DNA of 64,000 bases. Origin: Mercenaria mercenaria. Lineage: Eukaryota > Mollusca > Bivalvia > Venerida > Veneridae. Below the pieces are notes generated by a model. That model was not told the DNA's origin. It searched no databases and saw only the letters and a program-made list of their open reading frames with translations. This document shows, one piece after another, positions 48,401 through 58,385 of the stretch; position 1 is the first letter of the stretch; every line of letters begins with the position of its first letter. Position numbers and translations under genes: made by a program. The stretch is taken from the NCBI RefSeq assembly GCF_021730395.1, contig NC_069366.1, positions 86,230,501-86,294,500 on the forward strand, given 5' to 3'.

Positions 48401-51400
48401 TCTACATGTAAACGTAAAGCCAAAAGAAAATTTTATACAAAAGAAAGGAAAACATTGTCAAATTTGAGTAAAAGTAATTCGAAAAAGTTTTGGAAATATA
48501 TTAAGAAATATAAACGAAAATGTAATAATGCATCTGGTAATATTAGTTTAGATAGTTTTGTTGAACATTTCAAAAATGTTTCAAATTCCCAACATGAGTC
48601 AACATTTAATATTGATGATTTTGATAGAAGAGACGAACCTATAAATATTGAAAGCTTAGACTGTCAGTTTACTAATGACGAAATTAAGAAAACTATTGAA
48701 TGTTTGAACAGGCATAAAAGTTGTGACATAACAAACAATGTTGCCGATTTTTTCATCGATTCAAAGGATTTTATCTCATCATATTCAGCTATAATTTTTA
48801 ATGTTATATTTAATTCAGGTGAATACCCTGATCTTTGGAGGAAAGGTGTGATCGTACCAATTCACAAAAAAGGCGATACTTCTGATCCCTCAAATTATAG
48901 AGGAATAACACTAGTTAACGTAATGGCAAAGATATTTTCCCTTGCATTACGCAATCGAATAAACAACTGGTGTGAAAGTGAAAATGTTTTTAATAACGCC
49001 CAATTCGGTTTTAGAAATGAACATAGTACAGCTGATTGTATATTTTTGTTGCATAGTATTATCCAAAAAGTGTTATCTCAGAATTCTAAATTGTATTGTT
49101 CGTTTATAGATTATGAAAAGGCATTTGACACTGTTATTCACGATGCATTATGGGTTAAATTGATTGAATCCGGAATAAGTTGTAAAATGGTAAAAATGAT
49201 AAAGTCTATATATAGTAACGTAAAAGCCTGTGTAAAAGACACTTTGACATTGTCGTATTCTGACTTTTTTAATGTAACGTTAGGCGTAAAACAAGGCGAA
49301 CCACTGTCGCCTCTATTGTTTATACTATTTATAAATGATGTAAAGAATATTATTGACTTTTCACAATTGTCTGAAACTGATATAAACTTATTATCTATGT
49401 ACATGTTATTATTTGCTGACGATATTGTTCTATTCACTACAAACCCTAACAGTCTTCAAGATTTGCTTAACAATTTATATGAATACTCGCTCAAGTGGGG
49501 TCTGAAAATAAATGTAAGAAAAACGAAAATTTGTGTATTTAAGCAAAGACTGCGTGACCAATATGTTCAAGAATGGAACGATACAATATCAAATCAGTCT
49601 AAACTAAATTATTATAGAAAATTCAAGACTGAGTTTAGTTATGAAAAATATCTAGATGTTATTGATAGTGTTTCTCTAAGAATTGAATTATCTAGGTTTA
49701 GACTGTCTGCACATTGCTTAGAAATTGAGAGTGGTAGATTTATAAATGTAGCTAGAAATGATCGTACTTGTAAAATCTGTATGAAAAATGTTGAATCAGA
49801 GTACCATTTTATGCTATGTTGTCCTTTCTATCGTGATCTACGCCAAAAGTATTGTATTGATCCTTCATTTCCTTCTATTAATAAGTTTGTGAAACTATTA
49901 TCATCAAAAACGTTAGAACTATTAGAAATGTAGCCAAGTATGTATTTAATGCTATGAAAATACGTAAAGAAAAACTTGATATTGCTGCTTCTTAATTCAA
50001 TTTATTGTGAACTAATATAGTATTATATGAGCATTTATGTGACGTAATTACTAAGTATATTATACAATATATACAATATACTGTATTTGCATTATATACT
50101 GTTAATATCATGAATTTGTATTTTATAAATGTATGTCTTGGCCATCTGAGATTTTGTTTTGTAAATAGCCAAAGGCATGTTTATGCCGATATGCCAAATA
50201 AAACTGTAAAACTGTAAACTGATAAAATATACATTTAAATGATACATTTATTTTTTTGTCAGATAAAAATGACTATGATCTTTTGAGAAAATGTTCAGCT
50301 TTAGTGCTGGACGAAGACCCCCGCGTGTCCCCCAGGGAATTATTTCAGACACGAGTGGGAATCTGGGCACAGTCACCGACTGTTCCGTTATTCCCTTCTA
50401 TCATTATGAACTCCAAATTAATTCAATATTTTTCCCGGCATATGTGTTTATGTGCGAATTTTACTGCGCAAGTTGTAAGTATGCGAAAATGTAAATTGGA
50501 AAACTTAAAAAGTTGAATTTTTTTTGACCATTTTTGATCTTCACTTTGACAACTACATTGTACTGGAATTCAATCAATATTTATTTGTAGAGAGGCGGAG
50601 TGAGGTGGTGGGGGGAAGCGGGGAGGGGTAATGGATGCAACTTTTGCCGAAGCCAGACTTGTAGAGAAAAGTGGTTTGGTAAAACGCAAACTGCCTTTAA
50701 ATTAATATATACCGGCCTTGAAATTCAAGTATTTAGTTACAATTCTATTGTTCTTACAGCTTTAATAGATATCATATGTATTCTATATATCGCCTGCCTT
50801 TGGATTGCTAATTGATATTTGTAGTTAAACAATAGATCAAAAGGTTATTTTGTACATTAAAATTCTTTAATCAACTGTTAAATCTTGCGTGTTGTACTCT
50901 TTACCCCCTAGCTGAATACAGATATATATTAGTTATTCATAAAGTACTAATTACTTTATAACTACATGTAACTTTATACCTGGTATAGAGAATCTCATTT
51001 CCCTAAAACAAAAAACAAGGTACAATTTAGCGTTAATCGGTCAGAATAATTAAAAACGTCTGATTTTCAGTCTGTGACAGTGCACTTCCATTCTAAAATG
51101 TGGAAATTATGGTAGATATGGTATAAAAAGGTACCGTATACAAACGAAATACGTGAAGCTACCTCTTGGCATTTTAAATGGGCTCCTGTTTACCTGGAGA
51201 CCTAGGCACCAGATAATATATGAGATTCCCATGGTAATATTAGTTTCCTAGCGTTTTTAAGACAAACGGACAAAATGCAAATGTCTTTCATAATTTTATA
51301 ACAAAGTTATTTAATAATAGAATATCGTTTTTGGTATCAACATTCAAGATTCCTCCTGAATACCATTTCATTGCTAAGGAGACTGCAGCGTTTCAGCGAA

Positions 51401-51594
51401 ATGAAATAAATGTGCACAACATAATAGTGCGTACCCACTTACAATTCCGAAATTATATTAGGGTTTCTGTCACAAAGCAACCAGGGAGTCAATATAGGTT
51501 TCAAACCGCCGGTCCAGCTCTAAGATCAAATCTCATCCACGCGATACTAAGAAACAAATAAACAAAATATCTAGTATAGTGTCTTACCTGCCAT
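42456..51594 (-). CDS. Unrecognised single-pass membrane protein with long basic tail (two coding exons)
   Basis: The large last exon, 43375 down to 42456, has a good acceptor (TTTTCTGTTTCAG) and is open throughout. It starts with two bases (AC) of a split codon. At 51594-51588 the minus strand reads ATGGCAG directly before GTAAGA, in a good Kozak context. The leftover G joins AC as GAC, giving MADSDLDNAGVKAVI and 308 residues. Residues about 13-34 are a transmembrane helix followed by KFCVKKHY, so the short N-terminus is probably outside and the tail in the cytosol. Residues about 50-95 are basic and likely helical ('QFKKREIKKARQER', 'RWKELVKSRKKDRES'); the rest is rich in Ser, Thr, Lys and Asn and probably disordered. 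No family is recognised. The 8.2 kb intron holds a minisatellite, a MITE and a retrotransposon. A minus-strand AATAAA lies at 41722-41717. The last exon is better supported than the first; other upstream exons cannot be excluded. Confidence 0.55.
43630..44590 (-). repeat. 41-bp minisatellite in the intron of the membrane-protein gene
   Basis: About 23 units of the form 'gtattggagggtatggcaca' plus 'aagaatgttttggaagtcat' with small changes. Higher-order similarity (43780-43900 repeated at 44340-44470) points to duplication of blocks of units. It starts about 250 bp from the last exon's acceptor. Confidence 0.85.
44600..45975. other. Intron sequence, nothing recognised
   Basis: AT-rich sequence inside the intron of the minus-strand gene. 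I found no exon with both splice borders and an open frame. Confidence 0.3.
45976..46224. mobile_element. Palindromic MITE, TGAGCC family, copy 4
   Basis: TGAGCCGCGCCATGAGAAAA to CATGGCGCGGCTCA, with the full 'ccagcgcatccgcgcagtct' and inverse blocks. Lies in the intron of the membrane-protein gene. Confidence 0.85.
46426..46536. repeat. Hairpin
   Basis: 'ctctcgtggattttgcaagg' and 'tcggatctcac' are mirrored by 'gtgatccgacctggcaaaat' and 'ccactcgag'. Confidence 0.65.
46540..48300. other. Intron sequence, nothing recognised
   Basis: AT-rich. No exon, repeat family or terminal structure is seen between the hairpin and the retrotransposon. Confidence 0.3.
48305..49933 (+). CDS. LINE reverse transcriptase (partial ORF2-like)
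   Basis: The open frame spans 542 codons; the first is GTG after an in-frame stop, so it is not a native start. The N-terminal linker ('NARSAFSTCKRKAKRKFY', 'KSNSKKFWKYIKKYKRK') is typical of molluscan LINEs. The reverse transcriptase palm follows: 'PIHKKGDTSDPSNYRGITL' at about 185-203, 'FIDYEKAFD' at about 267, 'GVKQGEPLSPLLFILFIND' at about 327-345 and the catalytic FADD at about 370-373. Right after the palm ('KINVRKTKICVFKQR', ending about 417) the frame moves into a C-terminal zinc-finger-like segment ('CKICMKNVESEYHFMLCC', from about 489). The usual thumb and connection region appears much shortened, probably by an in-frame internal deletion. The palm motifs are complete, but without endonuclease the copy cannot be autonomous. 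I do not assign a clade beyond the CR1/Jockey-like group. Confidence 0.85.
   Translation: MGWGLTLPYDWVDKDNPSVDNRNLFLNARSAFSTCKRKAKRKFYTKERKTLSNLSKSNSKKFWKYIKKYKRKCNNASGNISLDSFVEHFKNVSNSQHESTFNIDDFDRRDEPINIESLDCQFTNDEIKKTIECLNRHKSCDITNNVADFFIDSKDFISSYSAIIFNVIFNSGEYPDLWRKGVIVPIHKKGDTSDPSNYRGITLVNVMAKIFSLALRNRINNWCESENVFNNAQFGFRNEHSTADCIFLLHSIIQKVLSQNSKLYCSFIDYEKAFDTVIHDALWVKLIESGISCKMVKMIKSIYSNVKACVKDTLTLSYSDFFNVTLGVKQGEPLSPLLFILFINDVKNIIDFSQLSETDINLLSMYMLLFADDIVLFTTNPNSLQDLLNNLYEYSLKWGLKINVRKTKICVFKQRLRDQYVQEWNDTISNQSKLNYYRKFKTEFSYEKYLDVIDSVSLRIELSRFRLSAHCLEIESGRFINVARNDRTCKICMKNVESEYHFMLCCPFYRDLRQKYCIDPSFPSINKFVKLLSSKTLELLEM
48305..50219 (+). mobile_element. 5'-truncated non-LTR retrotransposon (LINE)
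   Basis: The coding part is 48305-49933. A 3' untranslated region of about 285 bp ends in an A-rich tail of 'aaaactgt' repeats at about 50195-50219. The endonuclease domain is absent, so the copy lost its 5' part. It lies antisense in the intron of the minus-strand membrane-protein gene. I found no clear target-site duplication. Confidence 0.8.
50263..50474 (+). other. Possible exon of unknown gene (weak IL-17-like pattern in one frame)
   Basis: A pyrimidine-rich tract and CAG end at 50262, and GTAAGT starts at 50475. Only one frame is open over the whole interval ('LRKCSALVLDEDPRVSPREL'). A second frame, open from 50291, holds 'VIPFYHYELQINS' and 'FMCEFYCAS', which loosely recall the P-W-x-Y ... 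P ... C-x-x-C layout of IL-17 cytokines. The resemblance is weak and the two frames compete. No partner exon was identified. Confidence 0.15.
50480..51580. other. Intron or intergenic sequence, nothing recognised
   Basis: AT-rich, apart from a G-rich patch at about 50595-50640. The open frames here lack splice context and resemble no family. Confidence 0.3.
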
Positions 51595-51599
51595 CTTTC

Positions 51600-52700
51600 C
51601 GAAAAAGACAAATCATTTATTTCAAATTAACATTGTTTTCCTCGCTGCAAAAATATTTATGACAGACTGCACATTTTTTGCAAAAAATATATAAATGGTG
51701 TATGTTTAAATATCATAACCACAACACGTTGTCAAATTGCATTGTTATATTTTGGTAATCCGCCCTGTCTTATTTATAATCCATTTTTACAATATTTTAT
51801 ATAAAATTATATATCCCATTTCAGTTGTTTATTGCACCATCTTATTTAGAAATTAAGGGGCTTTAAACGTAACGTACAACCATATAGACCATTACATATA
51901 CCCTTTTATCTTTTTAAATAAAATACACAACTTAGATATATATCTTAATCTTTCATGTTATATCTCTTCATTATTTATAAGATCAATGATTTTTCACGGT
52001 AAGAAAGCCTCTCTATTACCCAGACTACCTCGAGTCGGAACAATTATTTCTACATTGTATGTTCCATTTATATACACGCAAACATTTCTTTAAATGCAAT
52101 ATAAGATTTCTTTTTATTCCATTTATTTCAAACACTCGTGTCACCGTAAATGCTATTAGTGATATATGAATGTTTATAAATTTTGGGTAGACCATGATTA
52201 TACAAAAATCTATTATTAAATCTGGCAATATTTACTTTGTCAACTTTGACGATTTTAAATAAAATTCTGAAAACCTTTTTTTTTTCAAAAAGATTTCTTG
52301 ACCTTATTGTGATAACTTAAAAGGCAATTATCAAACAGTTAGTTTTAAAGGCATCTGAAAATTTAATTTAAAGATTTCTTAAAATTAAAGGAGCATGTCT
52401 TTAGATTTACATAACAGAATCAATAATATTTTTCCTGTTATGTTCAACCGTTATAAACATTTTTTACCAAATGGGTACCTGCTATGGGTCAATGGAAGAA
52501 CGCCATATTTGTAATTTCTTCCGTTTCTGTCCACTGTTTACAGAAATTATTGTAACTTGTATTTCAATTATTCTTGAGGGAGCCGCAGAGTCGCTCACCA
52601 GACTTAGATGCTACAAAATTAGTTTGATGTATACAGAACTGTTTCAACAAATATACGAGAGGTTCAAACTACATTGCATGTCTATTTTACAATCAGGTTT
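51600..52700. other. Gene-free stretch, 5' flank of the minus-strand membrane-protein gene
   Basis: AT-rich. It should contain the 5' UTR and promoter of the minus-strand gene if the first exon at 51588-51594 is right, but no clear TATA box stands out. Confidence 0.3.
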
Positions 52701-52729
52701 GATCTTTTTTTTTTCGTACAGGTACGTGT

Positions 52730-53120
52730 GTTTCCTATGACTGACCAAGTGACAGACCCAGTTTACCCACTTTTCAAGGTCACCTATATTTAATAAAGAT
52801 AGAAGTTCTGACCAGATGCCGTAAATATTATTAATAAGTTTTTCCATGGTTTGAACAAGTGACCTAGTTTTTGAACCTGGACGACCCAGTTCGATTGCAA
52901 GTATATTGTAGATAATCATTTTGGCTTGATTTCATGTACATGCATGTGGAGATGATTGACATAGCCTTCTAATTTTTGAGTCAAGATTACCCAATTTCAA
53001 ACTTGATCTTGGTTGTTTAATGACGAACATTATTAACAGGCTGGACTGTTAATAATAAGAATTATGTATATGATTTGACCTAGATTTTATAATGGTGAGC
53101 ATTCTGACAAGGCCTGTTAT
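52730..53120 (-). repeat. Decayed TGACC-type repeat
   Basis: 'gaccaagtgacagacccagt', 'gaacaagtgacctagttttt' and 'gatttgacctagatttta' are diverged units of the pearl-like core. No termini. Confidence 0.5.
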
Positions 53121-53125
53121 AGGTT

Positions 53126-53400
53126 ATTTGTTTCTTTTGGGATTTCCACCATTTTTTCAACAGTCTTTCAGTTACCTAACGACGTGCAGTTAACCTAACC
53201 AGTGATCCTGGATTCTGTACCAGTACTTAACTATTTCTCCACAAGTACCTGCCAATTTCCACTTATGAATCTGAGGTGACCAAATCATTTTAGATCGAAT
53301 GTATTATTAATAGCCACGGGGAACATATGCCTCGCTCGAAAATCCAACCCGAAGACCCCGAGATTCGTAGATCTACGCTCTCTCTTCTGAGTTAAGCAAG
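53126..53400 (-). mobile_element. tRNA-headed SINE, family 2, diverged copy
   Basis: 'gcagttaacctaaccagtga' and 'tgtaccagtac' match the body at 36888-37184. The head at about 53335-53400 is mutated in both boxes. Confidence 0.7.
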
Positions 53401-54670
53401 TGGACTCTCATGTAGGTCTGATAGAAAATGTGACCCCAGACTATTATCAACCTACAAAATTGTAACAAGGACTTTACTACCTTGTTACTTGCTCTCATTA
53501 CAGCTTGAAACTCATTCTATGCAAGTTTCAGGAGCTGCTACAGAAATAGGGTCTGTTGTGTGTTTGCTAATTTTGTGTTCAGCTGAACTCAAAACGAAAC
53601 ACATGTTCAAAAACATTCAGCTTCTGCAGAAGTATACAACTGGGTGGCGAAATACTAGTATGGTAGATGTACAAGCATGTCTGGTGAATTCTGAAAAGTG
53701 AAAATATCTATTTGTTGTAGATTGGTTGGAAGCTGAAATGTAAGTGCCAATGAAATTTTTTGGCAGTAAATTAAACCAATTTTACTCTCTAATTTTTGCA
53801 TCAGTCTCCTCTTGAAAAAAAAATAGACAACAATGAATTTTGCTTCTTTTATTTCAAATGTTATGCAATAATAATGGTGTATCACAGACAAAATAAATAC
53901 ACTAACATTTTATCATTTATACTACATGTATGTTAACCAGGATGATGAATATTCAACAAATTATCTCAACTACCCAGACACAATACAATGTAAAGTTACA
54001 CGCCTTTTTTCGTGTGTCATGATATGCCCATGTTGAACAACATAAAAAAAAATCCAGAGCTTTTACTTGAAATATACCACCCAAAAACCATAAAATTTCC
54101 TTCATTTGAAACAAATACACAAAATACGACAGCTAATCAGATCTAAAAGATCCACTTCAAAAATCAGTGCCACCATTTAGCCTTTGCCTACACACCTGAG
54201 AAAACAAAAAATATAAATCAACATGTCCAACAGATCTAAACAAAACCAACTATATTCAAACAGCATTTCATATACAGTGAGGGGGACACTCAAAATAATG
54301 AAACTGATAAACAAAATACAAACAAACCAAATTTGGCTGACTCAGCATTCTCTTACTGTTATGGAAAAGCCACTTTCTGTTAACATTCAACTTATAGCCA
54401 AAGGATGTTAAAAAAGCAAATGAGAACAGGTAATAGCATGGAAATTTCCATTTGTAATTACCCGTCTACTACCTTAAATATCAAATTTGTAGAAAATGGT
54501 AACAGCAGACAACTGATATTGTTTAGTAAGTTTTTGGGCCGGATACTTTGCAAATCAATCTCAAATCAATTATACGAACGATGTCTTTTAGAAAATGCAT
54601 GTTTTCAACAATTTTGAGAGAACCTTTTCTCCTCTTTAACCAAGCTCATGCAAGATTAGTCAGTTAATAT
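53401..54670. other. Gene-free stretch
   Basis: AT-rich sequence with small open frames only. No splice-bordered exon or repeat family is recognised. Confidence 0.3.
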
Positions 54671-54673
54671 GAA

Positions 54674-55070
54674 ACAAGAGCTGTACATAAAACACATATG
54701 CTTTTCCCCTCCCCTATGCTGCCCTCTTAGAGGTAGATGAGTGTGTAATTTTCCATTTCAAGTATGTAATGATCTTCAACTTTGACCTCCATTTCAAAAA
54801 TAGGGGTCATCTATCAATATTTGTCTCAAGGTCATTGTGACTTTTGACCTATTGAGCCCTTAAACAGTAGATATCATCTACTAAATAGACAGTAGTAAGC
54901 CAAAATGTACCCAATTATTGGCCAGCAATATTGTTCAACCACACACAAGATCACAGTGACCTTATCCTCTGACCTACTGATCCCAAAAAAGAAAGGGGAC
55001 ATGTAGTGACCAAAAACAAACAATCATCTTATGATGTTTTACAACTGCAGGTCAAATCACTTTCTATTTC
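54674..55070 (+). mobile_element. Left part of a pearl-like element
   Basis: ACAAGAGCTGTACATAAAAC matches the left terminus at 31084 (ACAAGAGCTGTACGTAAAAC). It is followed by 'aactttgacctccatttcaa' and 'gtcattgtgacttttgacc' units. No right terminus is found, so it is truncated. Confidence 0.5.
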
Positions 55071-56253
55071 TAGGTTGAAAACTGAGCAATCTTTGGTTGC
55101 AGAGGAACAGTTCAATTATTGAAAGTAAATTCTTTCAAAATCAATCCATATGTGCATGTATGCATTAAGAACATATGTGAATATCTATAAAGTTTGTGAG
55201 TCATTATTTCTGGAGACAGATTTGAGTGGAGCAGTGTGTTTTCTGCAGCGAAATGAGTGTCTCCTAAAATTTCCTGGATGGCAGATACTTGGATTTGCAA
55301 GGGTTTGCACTCTAGGGGTCAATAAATAAGCATTATAATAATATAATATAATAATAAATAAAAATAAATATTCTTCATTATATTTAAATACACAAATGAA
55401 TGCATGACATGTGTTGGAAGTAAGGAAAAAATGTCGAAATTTCTCTGCCTTAATGGGCAGGAGATGGGTGGGGGTGGGGGATGAAGGTAGGTTTAAATAC
55501 CTACTTATTCTAGAAATGATCATAAAGGTCTAAATTCTAAATTAATTCTTTCGAATTGAATCAAACATTATTACAGAATAATCCACAAGAGTTGCTACTT
55601 TTTAAATGAATAAAAACAAATGAAAATCTTTCAAACTCTTGAGTATCCTAAATGTGCTTCAAAATTATGAAATAACACACTCTCATTCTTAAGGTCATTT
55701 GACATTGAGCTACTGAAGCCTAAAACAAAAGGGTCATACACTGAACACAGTAATTCATCCAAGTTACTTGACAACTGTAGGCCAAAATGTTCTCTAGTTA
55801 CTGACGGTAAACCAAATTGCCTACCAACGAAAAGACAGACAAGGCAAAACAAAACCCCAATACTCCCCCTTGTTTGAAAGGGAGTGCAATAACTCAGCAT
55901 TGAGGAGAGAGTTTGTGTGCAATTGGCAATTCTTGTGAAGAATAATAAAAGTTATACATAATAACACTGATAATGATGACAATGATTATAATTATTATGC
56001 TCAGTTTCCATTATAATGATTAAGATGATGATGATGATGATGATGATGTCAATGGTGATCAAATATTGCTAACAGATCATAAATTCAACTCTCTATTTCT
56101 GATCTTAAACTACTTTAAATTAAAGGCATATGCACATAACATTACTTTACTGTTCATTTCATCTTCTTCAAATACACATTAGATTAAGACATGGTAAAGT
56201 AAACAAAGAAAAAAAAAAACAATAAAAAGAAAATGCAAAATTAAATCTAGAAA
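55071..56253. other. Gene-free stretch with a GAT microsatellite
   Basis: AT-rich. A (GAT)n run of about eight units lies at 56023-56047. No supported exon. Confidence 0.35.
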
Positions 56254-56490
56254 TGAGCCGTGCCATGGGAAAACCAACATGGTGGGTTTGTGACCAGCAT
56301 GGATCCAGACCAGCCTGCGCATCTGCACAGTCTGGTCAGGATCCATGCTGTTCGCTTTCAGAGCCTATAGCAATTAGAGAAACTGTTAGCGAACAGCAAG
56401 GATCCCGACCAGACTGCGCGGATGCGCAGGCTGGTCTGGATCCATGCTGGTCGCCAACCTACTATGTTGGTTTTCTCATGGCACGGCTCA
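56254..56490. mobile_element. Palindromic MITE, TGAGCC family, copy 5
   Basis: TGAGCCGTGCCATGGGAAAA to CATGGCACGGCTCA. Both arms have the 'cctgcgcatc.gc.cagtct' block. Confidence 0.85.
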
Positions 56491-57560
56491 AATATGGACG
56501 GAACACTCATAATAGTAAGTAAAACCAAAGTGGCGGACCAATAACTCAATCTGGAATGATGTCTAGACGAAAAAACGTCAACAGTATAATTCTATTAGAC
56601 TGTAAACTACATTCAAGTAAAAAAATAAACATACTTTCAACATTAATACAAAAACATATTCAAGGTAAATCACAGCTATACAAGGAACATATTTAAGTTT
56701 GGGATGGGTTAACATCACTTATCAATAATACAAAACAAGCCTGAAACACAATTCTCAAAAGCTTCCCTAAGTAAGGTTACCAAGGAAGAAGTCTTGAAAT
56801 TCCAGTACATTTCTCCCCTTGCATCTAAACCATATATATATGTTTAGTGAAAATCTTTTAAAAAATGTCAGGAAAAACTGTAAATGATATAAAAAAAAGA
56901 AGCATTTAATATGAAAATTACGTAGTGATTCATCAATATGAACTTGTCTGACCTGTAAGTACTACACAAATACCAAAACAATCTTTACTTGTGTTTCTCA
57001 CACGACTAATGTTTGATATCACCCTTTTAAATGTTTAAACAGGATTAAAAACTAACTTTTCATTCATGTTTGTTTGTTAAATTGGGTTTAACACTGCTCT
57101 TTCAATATAAAGAAACCATGCACATTAAAGTATGCCTTTAGATAAGTATGTTTTTTTTTTTTTCAAAATTGTGATACCTTTTGTCACATATGTTAGAAAT
57201 TTTTACATTAAAAGCCTACTATTTCAATAAAATCCAAACCATTAACAGACTGTTGAAGTAAATAAACACAGAAATGGCAGATTTTGATACTGTATGTTTA
57301 AAACATATCTTTATCAATTCCCTCTTTAAAGAACATATTACCTTAAAACCATTACAATTTAAACCCGCATTATGTATGTCTAGAGTGAACCATGTTTAAA
57401 ATGTTATTTTTTTATGGTACAATTTTCTTTTTCTTTAGATCATTTTTAATTAAACACACTTTAGTTGGTCACATAATATCATCAACTAAAGATCCAATTA
57501 TCGAGATTCAGTTGCAACAGATTTTGAAATATAATTTACTACATCATGTGTACAGATATT
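56491..57560. other. Gene-free stretch
   Basis: Very AT-rich with short T tracts. Nothing recognised. Confidence 0.3.
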
Positions 57561-57802
57561 ATTTGTTTGTTTGTTTTTGGTTTAACGCAGTTTTTCAACA
57601 TTTCAGTCATGTAACAGCGGGCAGTTAACCTAACCAGTGTTCCTGGATTCTGTACCAGTACAAACCTGTTCTCCACAAGTGAATGCCAACTTCCCCACAT
57701 TAATTATCAGAGGTGGAGGACGAATGATTTCAGACACAATGTCTTTTATCAAATTGTCACAGAGAACATACGCCCCGCCCTGGAATCGAACTCGTGACCC
57801 CA
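57561..57802 (-). mobile_element. tRNA-headed SINE, family 2, head truncated
   Basis: 'gggcagttaacctaaccagt', 'tgtaccagtacaaacctgtt' and 'gatttcagacacaatgtctt' match 36888-37184. The B-box 'gtcacgagttcgattcc' (minus strand) is present; the A-box is lost. Confidence 0.7.
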
Positions 57803-57959
57803 CTAGTACAGATATTATGTCTGGAGCTTTCAAACATTGGCATGCAACTAACAACCAGAAAGATAAAGACACTGAAGCTTTATGAAACATATCCCCAGAA
57901 AACTTTTTTTTCCTAAAGGACTTAACCCTTACCCTGCTTTTCTATAATGAACTTGTCCA

Positions 57960-58134
57960 TCTTTCAATTTGGACAGTACCATTAACTGTTAAAAGGGGTG
58001 CTTACCAAAAAGATACTGACTGAATGGCAAACAGTGCAGACCATGATCAGACTGCACGGATGTGCAGGCTGATCTTGGTCTGCATTGGTCATAAAGGCAG
58101 AAACACTTGCCGCCAGCAGGCTAAGGGTTAAATT
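57960..58134 (-). repeat. Reversed copy of the repeat at 41989-42158
   Basis: 'caatttggacagtaccatta', 'gactgaatggcaaacagtgc', 'gactgcacggatgtgcaggc' and 'ccagcaggctaagggtta' are the reverse of that copy in the same order. Confidence 0.7.
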
Positions 58135-58385
58135 GGTAAAAACTTTTCCATCACATGCCTTATTTGATTTTAAGTTAGAAAATTCTGCCCCAAAATGAAT
58201 ATGTCTCAATGAAATGATCTTTTGAAAAAAGGCATGAAGTCATTGTATCACACAAGTATCTTCAATACAAAATGACAAAGACATTAAAAATCTGTGCAAC
58301 AATGACTTCCAACAGTGCACATACAAACCAAAATCAAATCTGAATTACTGAATAAATAAACCTAAAGACTAAAATTCACACCTCA

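Noticed and set aside
51331-51561. Plus-strand frame of 76 codons
   Set aside because: No splice borders, family resemblance or codon pattern to support it; likely chance.
52471-52740. Plus-strand frame of 89 codons with hydrophobic stretch
   Set aside because: Starts and ends in AT-rich sequence, overlaps a repeat remnant, and resembles no family.
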